Positions 16,882-25,353 of a stretch of DNA of 64,000 nt are shown piece after piece. The stretch's first letter is position 1. Every line of letters starts with the position of its first letter. Source of the stretch: CAWAYR01 sp050250875. GTDB taxonomy: Bacteria > Acidobacteriota > Vicinamibacteria > Vicinamibacterales > UBA2999. A model generated the notes under the pieces. It ran no database searches. It had not been told where the DNA came from and saw nothing but the letters and a program-made list of their open reading frames with translations. Made by a program: the position numbers and the translations under genes. The stretch lies in assembly GCA_050250875.1 (NCBI GenBank), contig JBFWNV010000004.1:124001-188000 (forward strand), in the 5' to 3' direction.

Positions 16882-17859
16882 ATGTCGAGCCGCTGGTCGG
16901 GATCGCTGCTCTCCCTGCTCGCCGTCATCGCGCCGCTGGCGGCCGCCGGCGGCCAGCCGGCGGCGCCAGAGACGGCGCGCCTGCAGATCACCCTGCTGGG
17001 CACGGGCAATCCGCGGCCGACCGCCGAGCGCTACGGCCCGTCGATCCTCGTCGAGGCCGGCGCGCAGGCGATCCTGATCGACGCCGGACGCGGCAGCACG
17101 CAGCGGCTGTTCGAGATCGGCCAGCGCGCCCTGCTGACGCGGCTCGACGCCGTGCTGCTCACCCATCTCCATTCCGATCACACGGTCGGCCTGGCCGACC
17201 TCGTCCTCACGCCGTGGATCTTCGGGCGGACGACGCCGCTGCGTCTGGTCGGACCGGCCGGCACCGTCGACATGGCCCGCCATCTCGAGGCGGCCTACGC
17301 CTACGACCGGGCGACGCGGGCCAGAGACGAGGGCTTCCCCGCCGCCGGCGCCACCTTCCACGCCACGGACGTCGCGCCGGGGGTCGTGTTCGAGGCCGAC
17401 GGCCTGCGCGTCACCGCGTTCGCCGTCGATCACGGCGCGTTCGCCACTCCGGCCTACGGCTACCGCGTCGACTACCGCGGCCGTTCGGCGGCGTTCTCAG
17501 GCGACACCAAGTTCTTCGAGCCGCTGATCGCCGCCGCCAGGGGCGTCGATGTACTGGTCCACGAGGTGATCTCACCGGAGGTGGAGATGCGGCGCGCGCA
17601 AGTGCAGGGCGAGGCCGCACTGCAGCGCATCGTCGCCCGACACGCCAGCCCTGAGCAGGTCGGCACGATCTTCGCCCGGGTGCAGCCCCGGCTCGGCGTC
17701 TACTCGCACATCGTGCCGTCGCCGGCCACCGCCGAGGATCTCGTCGCTCCGACGCGGCGCACCTACGCCGGCCCCCTCGCCGTCGGCTACGACCTGATGT
17801 CGATCGTCATCGGCGACGCCGTGGAGGTGTTTCCCCGCAAGACGATGTCGGACAAGTAG
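16882..17859 (+). CDS. Secreted MBL-fold metallo-hydrolase (ribonuclease Z / arylsulfatase-like)
   Basis: 325 aa with an N-terminal signal peptide ending near AAGGQPAA. It contains the full metallo-beta-lactamase metal set: LLTHLHSDHTVGL (HxHxDH), AFAVDHG, FSGDTKFFEPL, and a late SHIVPSP His. The early LGTGNPRPTAERYGPSILVEAG matches the RNase Z-like or AtsA-like branch. The export signal argues against tRNA processing and for an extracytoplasmic hydrolase. TACGGT ends 6 nt before the ATG, again without a Shine-Dalgarno. Confidence 0.85.
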   Translation: MSSRWSGSLLSLLAVIAPLAAAGGQPAAPETARLQITLLGTGNPRPTAERYGPSILVEAGAQAILIDAGRGSTQRLFEIGQRALLTRLDAVLLTHLHSDHTVGLADLVLTPWIFGRTTPLRLVGPAGTVDMARHLEAAYAYDRATRARDEGFPAAGATFHATDVAPGVVFEADGLRVTAFAVDHGAFATPAYGYRVDYRGRSAAFSGDTKFFEPLIAAARGVDVLVHEVISPEVEMRRAQVQGEAALQRIVARHASPEQVGTIFARVQPRLGVYSHIVPSPATAEDLVAPTRRTYAGPLAVGYDLMSIVIGDAVEVFPRKTMSDK

Positions 17860-17904
17860 GCCGACGCCGGCGCGACGTCCCGGCGGCCCGTCGCCGCCGG
17901 CGTG

Positions 17905-17910
17905 TAGACT
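17905..17910 (+). promoter_or_regulatory. -10 hexamer TAGACT, likely leaderless start
   Basis: TAGACT ends 6 nt before the ATG at 17917, first gene of the TPM/LemA operon. No Shine-Dalgarno is visible. Confidence 0.4.
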
Positions 17911-17916
17911 GGCGTC

Positions 17917-18600
17917 ATGTCGTCGTCCGCGTCCGCTCCGGCCGCCGTGGTGCTGGCCGATCTGCAGGCCATCTTCGCGGCGCGGCTCGAGGCGTTCGTC
18001 GTCTACGCCCTGACCCACTCGCCGCGGCCGAGCGTGGCCATCGTGCAGTCGCTCGACCTGGCCGATCTCAACGCCTGCGCGGCGCGGGCGGCACGCTGGC
18101 AGCGCGCCGGCGCGGCGACCCCGGTCGTGCTCACTCGCCGCGAGTTCGCGCGGTCGCTCGACGCGTTCCCGGTCGAATTCGGCGAGATCATCGACACCCA
18201 CGAGGTCCTGCACGGCGTCGATCCGTTCGCCGGCCTGGCCGTCGCCGTCGCCGATCTGCGGCGGGCGTGCGAGGGACAGACCCGGTCGCTGCTGCTCCAC
18301 CTGCGCGAGGACTACATGGAAGCCGGCGGCGACGGCCGCGCCGTCGCCAGCCTGGTCGTCGACTCGGCGCCCGAGTTCCGCGCCCTGCTCAGCCTTCTCG
18401 CCAGACTCGACGGCCACCGGCTCAGCGGCCGCGACCTGGCGATCTGGGCGGCCGACCGGCTCGGCCTCGACCCGCGCACGGTATCCGACGTCCTTCACGT
18501 GGCCAACGCGCCCGACGCCGCCGGCGTCGACGCCGTGCGGCTGTTCCCCGACTACCTGGCCGCGGTCGAGGGCCTGGCCCGCCGCGTCGACGAGTGGTGA
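17917..18600 (+). CDS. Hypothetical protein heading the TPM/LemA operon
   Basis: 227 aa. I do not recognise a named family. It appears globular and soluble, with no signal peptide. The first part (LADLQAIFAARLEAFVVYA, SVAIVQSLDLADLNACAARAARW, PVVLTRREFARSLDAFPVEFGEIIDTHEVL) has the alternating pattern of a nucleotidyltransferase-like alpha/beta fold, without a clear catalytic GS motif. The second half is helical. Its last codons overlap the GTG start of the TPM gene (GTGA), so it is co-translated with the TPM and LemA proteins. Confidence 0.75.
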   Translation: MSSSASAPAAVVLADLQAIFAARLEAFVVYALTHSPRPSVAIVQSLDLADLNACAARAARWQRAGAATPVVLTRREFARSLDAFPVEFGEIIDTHEVLHGVDPFAGLAVAVADLRRACEGQTRSLLLHLREDYMEAGGDGRAVASLVVDSAPEFRALLSLLARLDGHRLSGRDLAIWAADRLGLDPRTVSDVLHVANAPDAAGVDAVRLFPDYLAAVEGLARRVDEW

Positions 18601-19406
18601 CGACCGTGGCCCGAGGCGGGGGGCGGGCGAAACGGACATCGCTGCTGACGGCGATCGTCCTGAGCCTGGCGGTCGCGGCCGCGGCGCAGCCGCCGCCGCC
18701 CGAACTCACGGCCCCGGTCAACGACTTCGCCGGCGTCGTCGACGCCGAGTCGTCGCAGGCCCTCGATCGGCTCATCCGCGCGCTGCGTGAGGCCAGCGGC
18801 GACACGGTGATCGTGGCCACCGTGAAGACCTATCAGCCCTGGGGCGACGTGCGGAGCTTCGCCACGAAGATGTTCGAGAACGGCGGCCGCGGCATCGGCG
18901 AGCGCGGCAAGGACAACGGCCTGCTCGTGCTGCTGGCGGTCGACGACCGCCAGGTGTGGGTCGAGGTCGGCTACGACCTCGAGGGCATCGTGACCGACGG
19001 CTTCGCCGGCGAGACCAGCCGCCAGGTGATGGCGCCGTACTTCCGGCAGGGCCAGTACGGCCAGGGGCTGCTGGCCGGCACGTCGCGGCTGATCGAGCGG
19101 ATCGCCGCCGAACGGAACGTCACCGTGACCGGGGTGCGCGTGTCGGCGCCGCCCGAACCGACGCGCGACCCCGTCTCGATCAACTGGATCGTGCTGCTGT
19201 TCGTCGTGGTCTTCATCGTCCTGCCGCTGCTCAACCGGCGGGGCGCCCGGCGGCGGCGCGGCTGGCGCGGCGGCGTGGGGCCGTGGGGCGGCGGCTACTA
19301 TGGAGGCACCTGGGGCGGCGGCTCGTCGTGGGGCGGCTCGTCGGGCGGGTTCGGCGGATTCGGCGGCGGCCGCAGCGGTGGGGGCGGCGGCGGCGCGTCG
19401 TGGTAG
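18597..19406 (+). CDS. TPM domain protein (YgcG/Psb32 family), membrane-anchored
   Basis: 269 aa from a GTG overlapping the upstream stop; a GTG at 18606 is an alternative. A signal peptide (LLTAIVLSLAVAAAAQ) precedes a TPM domain (residues about 40-165: VNDFAGVVDAESSQALDRLI, RGIGERGKDNGLLVLLAVDDRQVWVEVGYDLEG). A membrane helix (WIVLLFVVVFIVLPLL) and a glycine/tryptophan-rich C-terminal tail (GGGSSWGGSSGGFGG) follow. This is the typical layout of TPM proteins encoded beside LemA. They are envelope proteins of unclear mechanism; the Gly-rich tail is a family trait. Confidence 0.88.
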   Translation: MTTVARGGGRAKRTSLLTAIVLSLAVAAAAQPPPPELTAPVNDFAGVVDAESSQALDRLIRALREASGDTVIVATVKTYQPWGDVRSFATKMFENGGRGIGERGKDNGLLVLLAVDDRQVWVEVGYDLEGIVTDGFAGETSRQVMAPYFRQGQYGQGLLAGTSRLIERIAAERNVTVTGVRVSAPPEPTRDPVSINWIVLLFVVVFIVLPLLNRRGARRRRGWRGGVGPWGGGYYGGTWGGGSSWGGSSGGFGGFGGGRSGGGGGGASW

Positions 19407-19435
19407 ATCGACCTGGAGCGGCAACGGGAGGCGTC

Positions 19436-20008
19436 ATGCGGAAGCTTGTGATCGCGGGTCTGGTGGTGGCGGCGGCAACGGCCTCGAGCGGCTGTTCGTA
19501 CAACCGGTTCGTCAGCCAGGAGGAAGCCGTGAAAGCGCAGTGGGCGCAGGTCGAGAACCAGCTGAAGCGCCGCAACGACCTCATCCCCAACCTGGTCGAG
19601 ACGACCAAGGGATTCGCGCAGCAGGAACGGGATGTGTTCCAGGCCATCGCCGACTCGCGGGCGAAACTGGCCGGGGCGCGCACGCCGCAGGAAACCATGC
19701 AGGCCGCCAACGAGCAGTCGAGTGCGCTCGCCCGCCTGTTGGTGGTGGTCGAGAATTACCCCGATCTGAAGTCGAGCGAGATCTTCGCCAGGCTCACGGA
19801 TGAGCTGGCCGGCACCGAGAACCGCATCGCCACCGAGCGGATGCGCTACAACGAGCGGGTGCAGGAGTACAACACCTCCCGCCGCCAGTTCCCGGCCAAC
19901 ATCACCAACGCCATCTTCCGCTTCCAGGACTACCCCCTGTTCGAGGCGCCGCCGGAGGCCCGGGAGGCCCCGAAGGTGGACTTCTCGCGCCCCAAGACGG
20001 GGGGGTAG
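19436..20008 (+). CDS. lemA: LemA family lipoprotein
   Basis: 190 aa. A lipobox (ATASSGC, Cys20) indicates a lipoprotein. The LemA coiled-coil body is clear: NRFVSQEEAVKAQWAQVENQLKRRNDLIPNLVETTKGFAQQERDVF, then ENYPDLKSSEIFARLTDELAGTENRIATERMRYNERVQEYN and the terminal FPANITNAIFRFQDYPLFEAP. LemA and TPM genes are a widespread pair with a suspected joint envelope role. GGGAG lies 4 nt before the ATG region. A long hairpin begins at the stop codon. Confidence 0.92.
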   Translation: MRKLVIAGLVVAAATASSGCSYNRFVSQEEAVKAQWAQVENQLKRRNDLIPNLVETTKGFAQQERDVFQAIADSRAKLAGARTPQETMQAANEQSSALARLLVVVENYPDLKSSEIFARLTDELAGTENRIATERMRYNERVQEYNTSRRQFPANITNAIFRFQDYPLFEAPPEAREAPKVDFSRPKTGG

Positions 20009-20064
20009 ACGTCGTGAACGGCCGCCCTTGCGTGGCAATCGCCACCGGGGCCGTTCGGGACGTC
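20008..20064 (+). terminator. Long compound hairpin after lemA
   Basis: Arms at 20008-20023 and 20049-20064 pair over 14 of 16 positions (GACGTC and GAACGGCC against GGCCGTTC and GACGTC). A second small hairpin, GTGGC-AATC-GCCAC (20032-20045), sits inside. It begins at the lemA stop codon. No T tract follows, so it may act as an mRNA stabiliser or a Rho-assisted end. Confidence 0.5.
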
Positions 20065-20170
20065 CGCCCGGGCCGAAGGCCGGGCCAAACGACACTGTGC
20101 CTGGCCTTCCAACCCTGGGACGGGCTCCCCCATCCAAACCGATAACGGAGCCGACGCGCTGGACGGCGGT

Positions 20171-20749
20171 GTGAACCCAACCCCTCACTCCCGGCCAGAG
20201 TCGGAGGCCGACGATGTCGCACGCGCGGTGGCGGGCGACACGTCGGCCTTCGAGCGTCTGTATCGCACGCACGTGCCTCGCATCCTTGCCCTCGCGCGCC
20301 GCATGGCCGGCGCCGCCGACGCCGACGAGCTGACTCAGGACGTCTTCGTCCGGGCCTGGCAGAAGCTGGGCAGCTTCCGCGGCGAGTCGTCGCTCGCCAC
20401 CTGGCTGCACCGGATGGCGGTGAACGTCATCATCGAGCGCTTCCGCACGCTCGGCACCCAGCGCGACCGCTTCCTGCCCGATGGCGACGACACGCTGAGC
20501 CGCCTGCCCTCGCCGGCGCTCGCCTCGCGCGGCTGGGATGCCGGCCTCGACCTCGAGGCCGCCGTCGAGCGGCTGCCCGCCGGCGCCCGATCGGTGTTCG
20601 TGCTGCACGACGTCGAGGGCTACAAGCACGAGGAGATCGGCACGCTGCTCGGCGTGTCGGTCGGCACCTCGAAGTCGCAGCTGCACCGCGCGCGGATGAC
20701 CCTGCGCGGCCACCTCACCAAGACGAGACCGGTCCATGGCCATGACTGA
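20171..20749 (+). CDS. ECF RNA polymerase sigma factor
   Basis: 192 aa from a GTG at 20171. Region 2 is ERLYRTHVPRILALARRMAGAADADELTQDVFVRAWQKLGSFRGESSLATWLHRMAVNVI; region 4 is AVERLPAGARSVFVLHDVEGYKHEEIGTLLGVSVGTSKSQLHRARMTLR. Length and the absence of region 3 fit the extracytoplasmic-function group. It overlaps the anti-sigma gene by 14 nt. Together with the DUF4097 gene this is a three-gene unit, so its stimulus is probably an envelope signal. Confidence 0.92.
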   Translation: MNPTPHSRPESEADDVARAVAGDTSAFERLYRTHVPRILALARRMAGAADADELTQDVFVRAWQKLGSFRGESSLATWLHRMAVNVIIERFRTLGTQRDRFLPDGDDTLSRLPSPALASRGWDAGLDLEAAVERLPAGARSVFVLHDVEGYKHEEIGTLLGVSVGTSKSQLHRARMTLRGHLTKTRPVHGHD

Positions 20750-21443
20750 CCATCCGTCCGACGCCCTCTCGGCCTGGATCGACGACGACCTCGACCCGAC
20801 CGCCCGCCGGGCGGTCGAGGCGCACCTGGCGGCCTGCGCCGAGTGCCGCGGCGTCGTCGCCGAACTCGAGACGCTGCGGGCCGACGCGCGGCGCTGGGCC
20901 GACGACACCGCACAGCCGCCCACCGACCTGTGGACGGGCATCGCCGCACGACTTGGCGAACGCGGCGCCGCCCCGGCGCCGGCGCGCGTGCTGCGCTGGT
21001 ATCAGCGGCGCTGGTCGGTCGGCCTGGTCGAACTGGCGGCAGCCGCCACGCTCGTGGCGGCGGTGACCGCCGGCCTGACGTGGCGGCGCGCACCGCAGGC
21101 GGAGACGCCGGCGCCGGTGGCCGCCGAGCCGGTGCTGGCCCAGGTCGAGCCCACCGACACGCCGGCTGAAGGGGTCACGACGGTGAGCTTCGCCGACGCC
21201 GCGTTCGACGCCGCCGTCGCCGATCTCGAGCGCGTGCTGCGCGACCAGCGCGACTCGCTCAATCCGCGCACCGTGCTGATCCTCGAGCGCAACCTGCAGG
21301 TCATCGACGACGCCATCCGCGAGGCGCGGACGGCGCTGGCCTCCGAGCCGGCCAACGCGCTGCTCAACGCGCACCTGGCCAGCGCCCGGCAGCGCAAGCT
21401 GAACCTGCTGCGCCGCGCCGCGCTCATCACCGAAGGAGACTGA
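20736..21443 (+). CDS. Zinc-finger anti-sigma factor
   Basis: 235 aa. The N-terminal zf-HC2 motif is present: HPSDALSAWIDDDLDPTARRAVEAHLAACAECRGVV with His-x3-Cys-x2-Cys spacing. One membrane helix follows at about residues 95-115 (LVELAAAATLVAAVTAGLTW). The periplasmic part ends in a helical stretch (FDAAVADLERVLRDQRDSLNPRTVLILERNLQVIDDAI). Such proteins hold the cognate ECF sigma at the membrane until a signal releases it. The TGATG overlap couples it to the next gene. Confidence 0.88.
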   Translation: MAMTDHPSDALSAWIDDDLDPTARRAVEAHLAACAECRGVVAELETLRADARRWADDTAQPPTDLWTGIAARLGERGAAPAPARVLRWYQRRWSVGLVELAAAATLVAAVTAGLTWRRAPQAETPAPVAAEPVLAQVEPTDTPAEGVTTVSFADAAFDAAVADLERVLRDQRDSLNPRTVLILERNLQVIDDAIREARTALASEPANALLNAHLASARQRKLNLLRRAALITEGD

Positions 21444-22606
21444 TGCGTATGCTCCGCCGCCTGCCGATCGTCGCCTGTGCCTGGCTGGCCCTCACCGCGG
21501 CGCCGGCCCTGGCCGCCCAGAACGCCGACGCCCAGGCCCCGGTGCAGGCCCGCCCCGGCGGCCCGGAGTCCGACGCGCCGCGCACCGACCAGACCGTGGA
21601 CGTGACCCGCGGCACCCAGCTGGTGCTGTCGAGCCAGGCCGGCGAGGCCACGGTGCGTACCTGGGATCGCGACGCGGTGCGGGTGCAGGCCGCGCACGGC
21701 GCCCGCGAGCGGGTCGAGGTCCAGACCGCCGACAACACGGTGCGCGTGCGCGCCCGGACCGCGTCGGGCTCGCGCGGCCCGGCCGGACTGGTGGACTACG
21801 TGCTGACGGTCCCGCGGTGGATGCCGGTGAGCCTGTCGGGCACCTACCTCGCCGCCACCATCGAGGGGGCTGGCGCCGCGGTGAACGTCGAGACGGTCGG
21901 CGGTGACATCACCGTCAAGGGCGGCTCCGGCGCGGTGACCCTGCGGTCGATCGAAGGCGAGATCCTGGTCGAGAACGCCAGCGGCAAGGTGCAGGCGACG
22001 ACCGTGAACGACTCGATCGCCGTGCGCGGCGTGTCGGGCGACGTCATCGCCGAGACCACCAACGGCGACGTCGTGATCGCGAACACCAAGGCCGCGAACC
22101 TCGAGGTCTCCACCGTCAACGGCGACGTGCGCTTCGAAGGGCCGGCCGCCGACAACGGCGTCTATCGTGTCACCACGCACAACGGCGACATCCGCGTCAG
22201 CCTCGGCGCCAACGCCAATGCGACGGTGTTCGTCCGCACCTTCGGCGGCGACTTCTCGAGCGACTTTCCGGTGACGCTGCCCGACGGCATGCGGGCCCGC
22301 GACGGCAACAAGCGCTTCAACTTCACGCTCGGCAGCGGCAGCGCCCGCGTCGAGCTGCAGTCGTTCCAGGGCGACATCCACGTCAGCCGGGGGCCACTGG
22401 CGCCGGAGCGCCGACGCGGCGCCGTCGAGTTCCATCACGGCGGCGGCGCGGCCATCGCCGCGACGATCGGCGCGCACGTCGGCGCCCATGTCGGCATCGA
22501 TGTCGACCACGACGGGGACGTCGCCATCGGCGCGCGGCCGATCGTCGACGTCCGCACGCTCGAATCGGCGGTCACGGCGATCGTCAGGCAGGTCGTCCCG
22601 CGCTAG
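21443..22606 (+). CDS. Secreted DUF4097 beta-helix-like protein
   Basis: 387 aa. A signal peptide (LPIVACAWLALTAAPALAAQ) precedes about 250 residues of repeating short beta-strands with alternating VETVGGDITVKGGSGAVTLRSIEGEILVENASGKVQATTVNDSIAVRGVSGDVIAETTNGD, typical of the DUF4097/DUF4098 putative adhesin fold. The C-terminal 60 residues are His/Ala/Gly-rich. It is the third gene of the sigma/anti-sigma operon, so it may be the sigma's target or a surface sensor feeding the anti-sigma factor. Export to the periplasm or surface is expected. Confidence 0.8.
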   Translation: MRMLRRLPIVACAWLALTAAPALAAQNADAQAPVQARPGGPESDAPRTDQTVDVTRGTQLVLSSQAGEATVRTWDRDAVRVQAAHGARERVEVQTADNTVRVRARTASGSRGPAGLVDYVLTVPRWMPVSLSGTYLAATIEGAGAAVNVETVGGDITVKGGSGAVTLRSIEGEILVENASGKVQATTVNDSIAVRGVSGDVIAETTNGDVVIANTKAANLEVSTVNGDVRFEGPAADNGVYRVTTHNGDIRVSLGANANATVFVRTFGGDFSSDFPVTLPDGMRARDGNKRFNFTLGSGSARVELQSFQGDIHVSRGPLAPERRRGAVEFHHGGGAAIAATIGAHVGAHVGIDVDHDGDVAIGARPIVDVRTLESAVTAIVRQVVPR

Positions 22607-22642
22607 CGGCTCCCGCGCCCGCGCGGGGCGTGCGCGCATGGC

Positions 22643-22657
22643 GGGACGGGGCGTCCC
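22643..22657. terminator. Small hairpin between convergent genes
   Basis: GGGACG-GGG-CGTCCC, a 6-bp stem with a 3-nt loop, lies between the DUF4097 stop (22606) and the stop of the convergent GNAT gene (22680). No T tract. Confidence 0.35.
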
Positions 22658-22679
22658 ACCGTGGCGCCGCCGCGCCGCC

Positions 22680-23228
22680 TCAGTCGAGGGCCAGTTCGGC
22701 TCGCAGCACCCGGGCGTCGCCCGGCGTGGCGTGCACGGCGAAGCCGAGCTGCCGCACCACCACGCGCATCGCGTCGTTGTCGGCGAACATGTCGCCGTAG
22801 AGCCGCCGCACGCCGAGACGGCGGGCGACGTCGACGAGCGCCGCGGTCATCGCCGTGCCGAGGCCCTGGCCCTGGGCCCGGTCGGCGACGATGATCGCAA
22901 TCTCGGCGTCGCCGTCGGTCCCGGCGCGCCGGATGCGTCCCAACGCGAGAATCTCGGGGTCGCCGCGCGCCGGCAGGTGCTCCGCCACCAGGGCGGCGCC
23001 GTGCGCCGGATCGTCGTGACACGTGAGGGCGAGGCGCTGCTGCGTGGTGCGCTGCTCCAGGGTGGCGATGTGGAAGTAGCGCTGATAGACCGAGCGCGGC
23101 GACAGCCCGGCGTGAAACGCGGCGATGAGCGGCTCGTCGTCGGGGCGAATCGGCCGCAGCACCACCGGCGTGCCGTCATGGAGCGTCAGCCCACGCTGCG
23201 CGGCGGCGAGCGGATCGCCCGCGGACAT
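22680..23228 (-). CDS. GNAT family N-acetyltransferase
   Basis: 182 aa from the ATG at 23228; an ATG at 23240 would overlap the promoter. It matches the acetyltransferase domain type found C-terminal in Pat-like proteins: GTPVVLRPIRPDDEPLIAAFHAGLSPRSVYQRYF, then AEIAIIVADRAQGQGLGTAMTAALVDVARRLGVRRLYGDMFADNDAM, where QGQGLGTA is the acetyl-CoA-binding motif A. The acceptor is unknown. TATGCT on the minus strand ends 7 nt before the start. Confidence 0.85.
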   Translation of the reverse strand: MSAGDPLAAAQRGLTLHDGTPVVLRPIRPDDEPLIAAFHAGLSPRSVYQRYFHIATLEQRTTQQRLALTCHDDPAHGAALVAEHLPARGDPEILALGRIRRAGTDGDAEIAIIVADRAQGQGLGTAMTAALVDVARRLGVRRLYGDMFADNDAMRVVVRQLGFAVHATPGDARVLRAELALD

Positions 23229-23234
23229 GGGTGA

Positions 23235-23241
23235 TAGCATA
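23235..23241. promoter_or_regulatory. Symmetric divergent -10 element
   Basis: TAGCATA reads TAGCAT on the plus strand (23235-23240) and TATGCT on the minus strand (23241-23236). It lies between the divergent GNAT (start 23228) and DinB-like (start 23264) genes. Confidence 0.4.
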
Positions 23242-23263
23242 GCTGCCGTTCCCGCACCCGCCG

Positions 23264-23770
23264 ATGACGATCGCCGAGACGCTGCTGCCCGAGTTCGACC
23301 GTGAGATGGCCACCACGCGCCGCCTGCTCGAGCGCGTACCCGACGATCGCCTCGGGTGGAAGCCGCACGACAAGAGCATGACCCTCGGCGCGCTCTCGGA
23401 ACACCTCGGCCAGCTCGCGTTGTGGGGCCGGATGACGATCACCGCGTCGGGGGTCGACCTCGAGCAGATGGCCCGGCCGGCCGACTACCAGCCGCTGGCC
23501 AGCCGGGCGGCGGTGCTCCAGCACTTCGACACGGAAGTGGCGGCGTGCCGGGCGGCGCTGGTCGGCCGCACCGACGCCGAGCTGCTCGCCCCGTGGACGC
23601 TGCGTCGCGGCGCCCAGGAGTTCTTCACGATGCCCAAGGCCGCCTGCTGGCGCACCTTCGTGATGAACCACGTGGTGCACCACCGCGGGCAGCTCAGCGT
23701 CTACCTGCGGCTGCTCGACGTGCCGCTGCCCTCGATCTACGGGCCGAGTGCCGACGAACAGCCCTTCTGA
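23264..23770 (+). CDS. DinB family protein
   Basis: 168 aa four-helix DinB fold. The metal-binding histidines are visible: LGALSEHLGQLALWG in helix 2 and MNHVVHHRGQLSVYLRLLDVPLPSIYGPSADE near the C-terminus, the family hallmark. It is related to bacillithiol/mycothiol-dependent transferases, but many members lack a known substrate. It overlaps the next gene by 23 nt. Confidence 0.88.
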   Translation: MTIAETLLPEFDREMATTRRLLERVPDDRLGWKPHDKSMTLGALSEHLGQLALWGRMTITASGVDLEQMARPADYQPLASRAAVLQHFDTEVAACRAALVGRTDAELLAPWTLRRGAQEFFTMPKAACWRTFVMNHVVHHRGQLSVYLRLLDVPLPSIYGPSADEQPF

Positions 23771-25262
23771 GCGTCGGCTGGGCCGCGCGCTCCTGGCCGG
23801 CGGCGCCGTGGCGTTCGCGGTGGTGGCGACGCTCAACGCCGGCGGTTATCGCTACGGCGCGTCCGACCAGGCCTTCTACATCCCGGCGATCCTCCACCAG
23901 CTCGACCCCGCGCTGTATCCGCGCGACTGGCCGATGATCGGCGCCCAGGGCCGCTACTTCCTGCTCGACGAACTGCTCGCCGGCGTGATTCGCGCCACCG
24001 GTCTCTCCCTTCCGGCGCTCTTCCTGGCGGCGCAGGCGGCGACCCTGATCGCTCTCTTCGCCGGCGCGGTCGGGCTCGGCCGCGCGGTGCTCGTCTCGCC
24101 GTGGGCGATGACGGCGTGGCTCGCCGCGCTCACCCTGCGCCACCGCATCGCCGGCACCGGCGCCAACACGCTGGAGGGCTACTTCCACCCGCGGGTGCTG
24201 GTGTGCGGCCTGGGGCTCGTCAGCCTGGCGCTGCTGCTGCGCGGCCGGCCGTGGTGGGCGTTGGCCCTGGCGGTCATGAGCGGCGCCCTGCACCCGACCA
24301 CGGCGGCATGCTTCGTCGCCATCATCGGCATCGCCATCGTCGTCACCACGCCGACGGCACGGCGGCCGCTGGCGGCGGCGGCCGCCGCCGCAGCGGCGCT
24401 GGTGATGCTGCGCACGTGGCAGGGGCACACCGTGTTCGACGTCACGGTGATGGATCCCGGCTGGCGCGCGCTGGTCGCGACCAAGGACTACACCTTCCCG
24501 ACCACGTGGCCGGCCGAAACCTGGCTGTTCAACCTGGCCGGGCCGGCGATCCTCGTCGGCGCGGCGGTCGCCCGCCGCCGGGCCGGCCTGCTGGCGCCGG
24601 CGGAGCGGGGACTGCTCGCCGGGGCGCTGCTGCTCGTCGCCGGGTTCTTCGCCTCGCTGCCGTTCATCGCCGCCGGCGTCGCCCTGGCGGTGCAGCTGCA
24701 GACGTCACGGGTGTTCTGGCCGGTGGAACTCGTCGCCACGCTCTACGCGGTGTGGTGGCTCGCCGATGCGCCGGCGGCGCGCCAGCGCCGGCCGTGGACG
24801 GCGGCGGCCCTGGCCGCGGTGCTGGTCGTCGCGGCCGTCACCCGCGGTGTCTACGTCGGCGTCGTCGAGCACCCCGAGCGCCCGACGTTGGCCATCGATC
24901 TGCTCACCGACGAGTGGACCCGGGCCCTGGCCTGGGTGGCCGACCACACCCGTCCCGACGCCTACGTCCTGGCCGATCCGGGGCATGCGTGGAAATTCGG
25001 GACCGCGGTGCGGATCGGCGCCAGACGCGACGTCTACCTCGAAGAGGTCAAGGACGTCGCGATGGCGATGTACTCACGGGACGCCGCCACCCGGGTCGGC
25101 GCCCGCATCGAGGCCGTGGCCGGCTTCGACGGCCTCGACGAGGCCGCGTTGGCGGCACTCGCCGCCCGCGACGGCCTGACCGTGCTCGTCACCGCGCGCC
25201 AGCTCGGGCTGCCGGTGATGCACGCCGAGGGCGCGGTGCGAGTCTACCGACTCGGCCCCTGA
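23748..25262 (+). CDS. Polytopic membrane protein, glycosyltransferase-like
   Basis: 504 aa from a GTG inside the DinB gene. About ten membrane helices are visible (LGRALLAGGAVAFAVVATLNAGG, LPALFLAAQAATLIALFAGAVGLG, ALLLRGRPWWALALAVMSGALHP, and others), and the last 120 residues are soluble with WVADHTRPDAYVLADPGHAWKFG. The pattern, with a long first loop carrying DQAFYIPAILHQLDPALYPRDW, resembles GT-C-like integral membrane proteins with a C-terminal periplasmic domain. Membership is inferred; no DxD or EXD catalytic site is convincing. Confidence 0.75.
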   Translation: MPTNSPSERRLGRALLAGGAVAFAVVATLNAGGYRYGASDQAFYIPAILHQLDPALYPRDWPMIGAQGRYFLLDELLAGVIRATGLSLPALFLAAQAATLIALFAGAVGLGRAVLVSPWAMTAWLAALTLRHRIAGTGANTLEGYFHPRVLVCGLGLVSLALLLRGRPWWALALAVMSGALHPTTAACFVAIIGIAIVVTTPTARRPLAAAAAAAAALVMLRTWQGHTVFDVTVMDPGWRALVATKDYTFPTTWPAETWLFNLAGPAILVGAAVARRRAGLLAPAERGLLAGALLLVAGFFASLPFIAAGVALAVQLQTSRVFWPVELVATLYAVWWLADAPAARQRRPWTAAALAAVLVVAAVTRGVYVGVVEHPERPTLAIDLLTDEWTRALAWVADHTRPDAYVLADPGHAWKFGTAVRIGARRDVYLEEVKDVAMAMYSRDAATRVGARIEAVAGFDGLDEAALAALAARDGLTVLVTARQLGLPVMHAEGAVRVYRLGP

Positions 25263-25353
25263 CCCGCCATTCGCGCCTGCGGCGCTCCGGAGGAGCGAAG
25301 GCGGGTATACTCGCGGCGTGTGCCGGTCCTTCGCGCCGGCCCGGAGGTTTTCG

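Noticed and set aside
25318..25353. GTG at 25318 as start of the aminotransferase
   Set aside because: It lies 6 nt after TATACT like other leaderless genes, but the ATG at 25354 has a good Shine-Dalgarno and begins a proper Tat signal.
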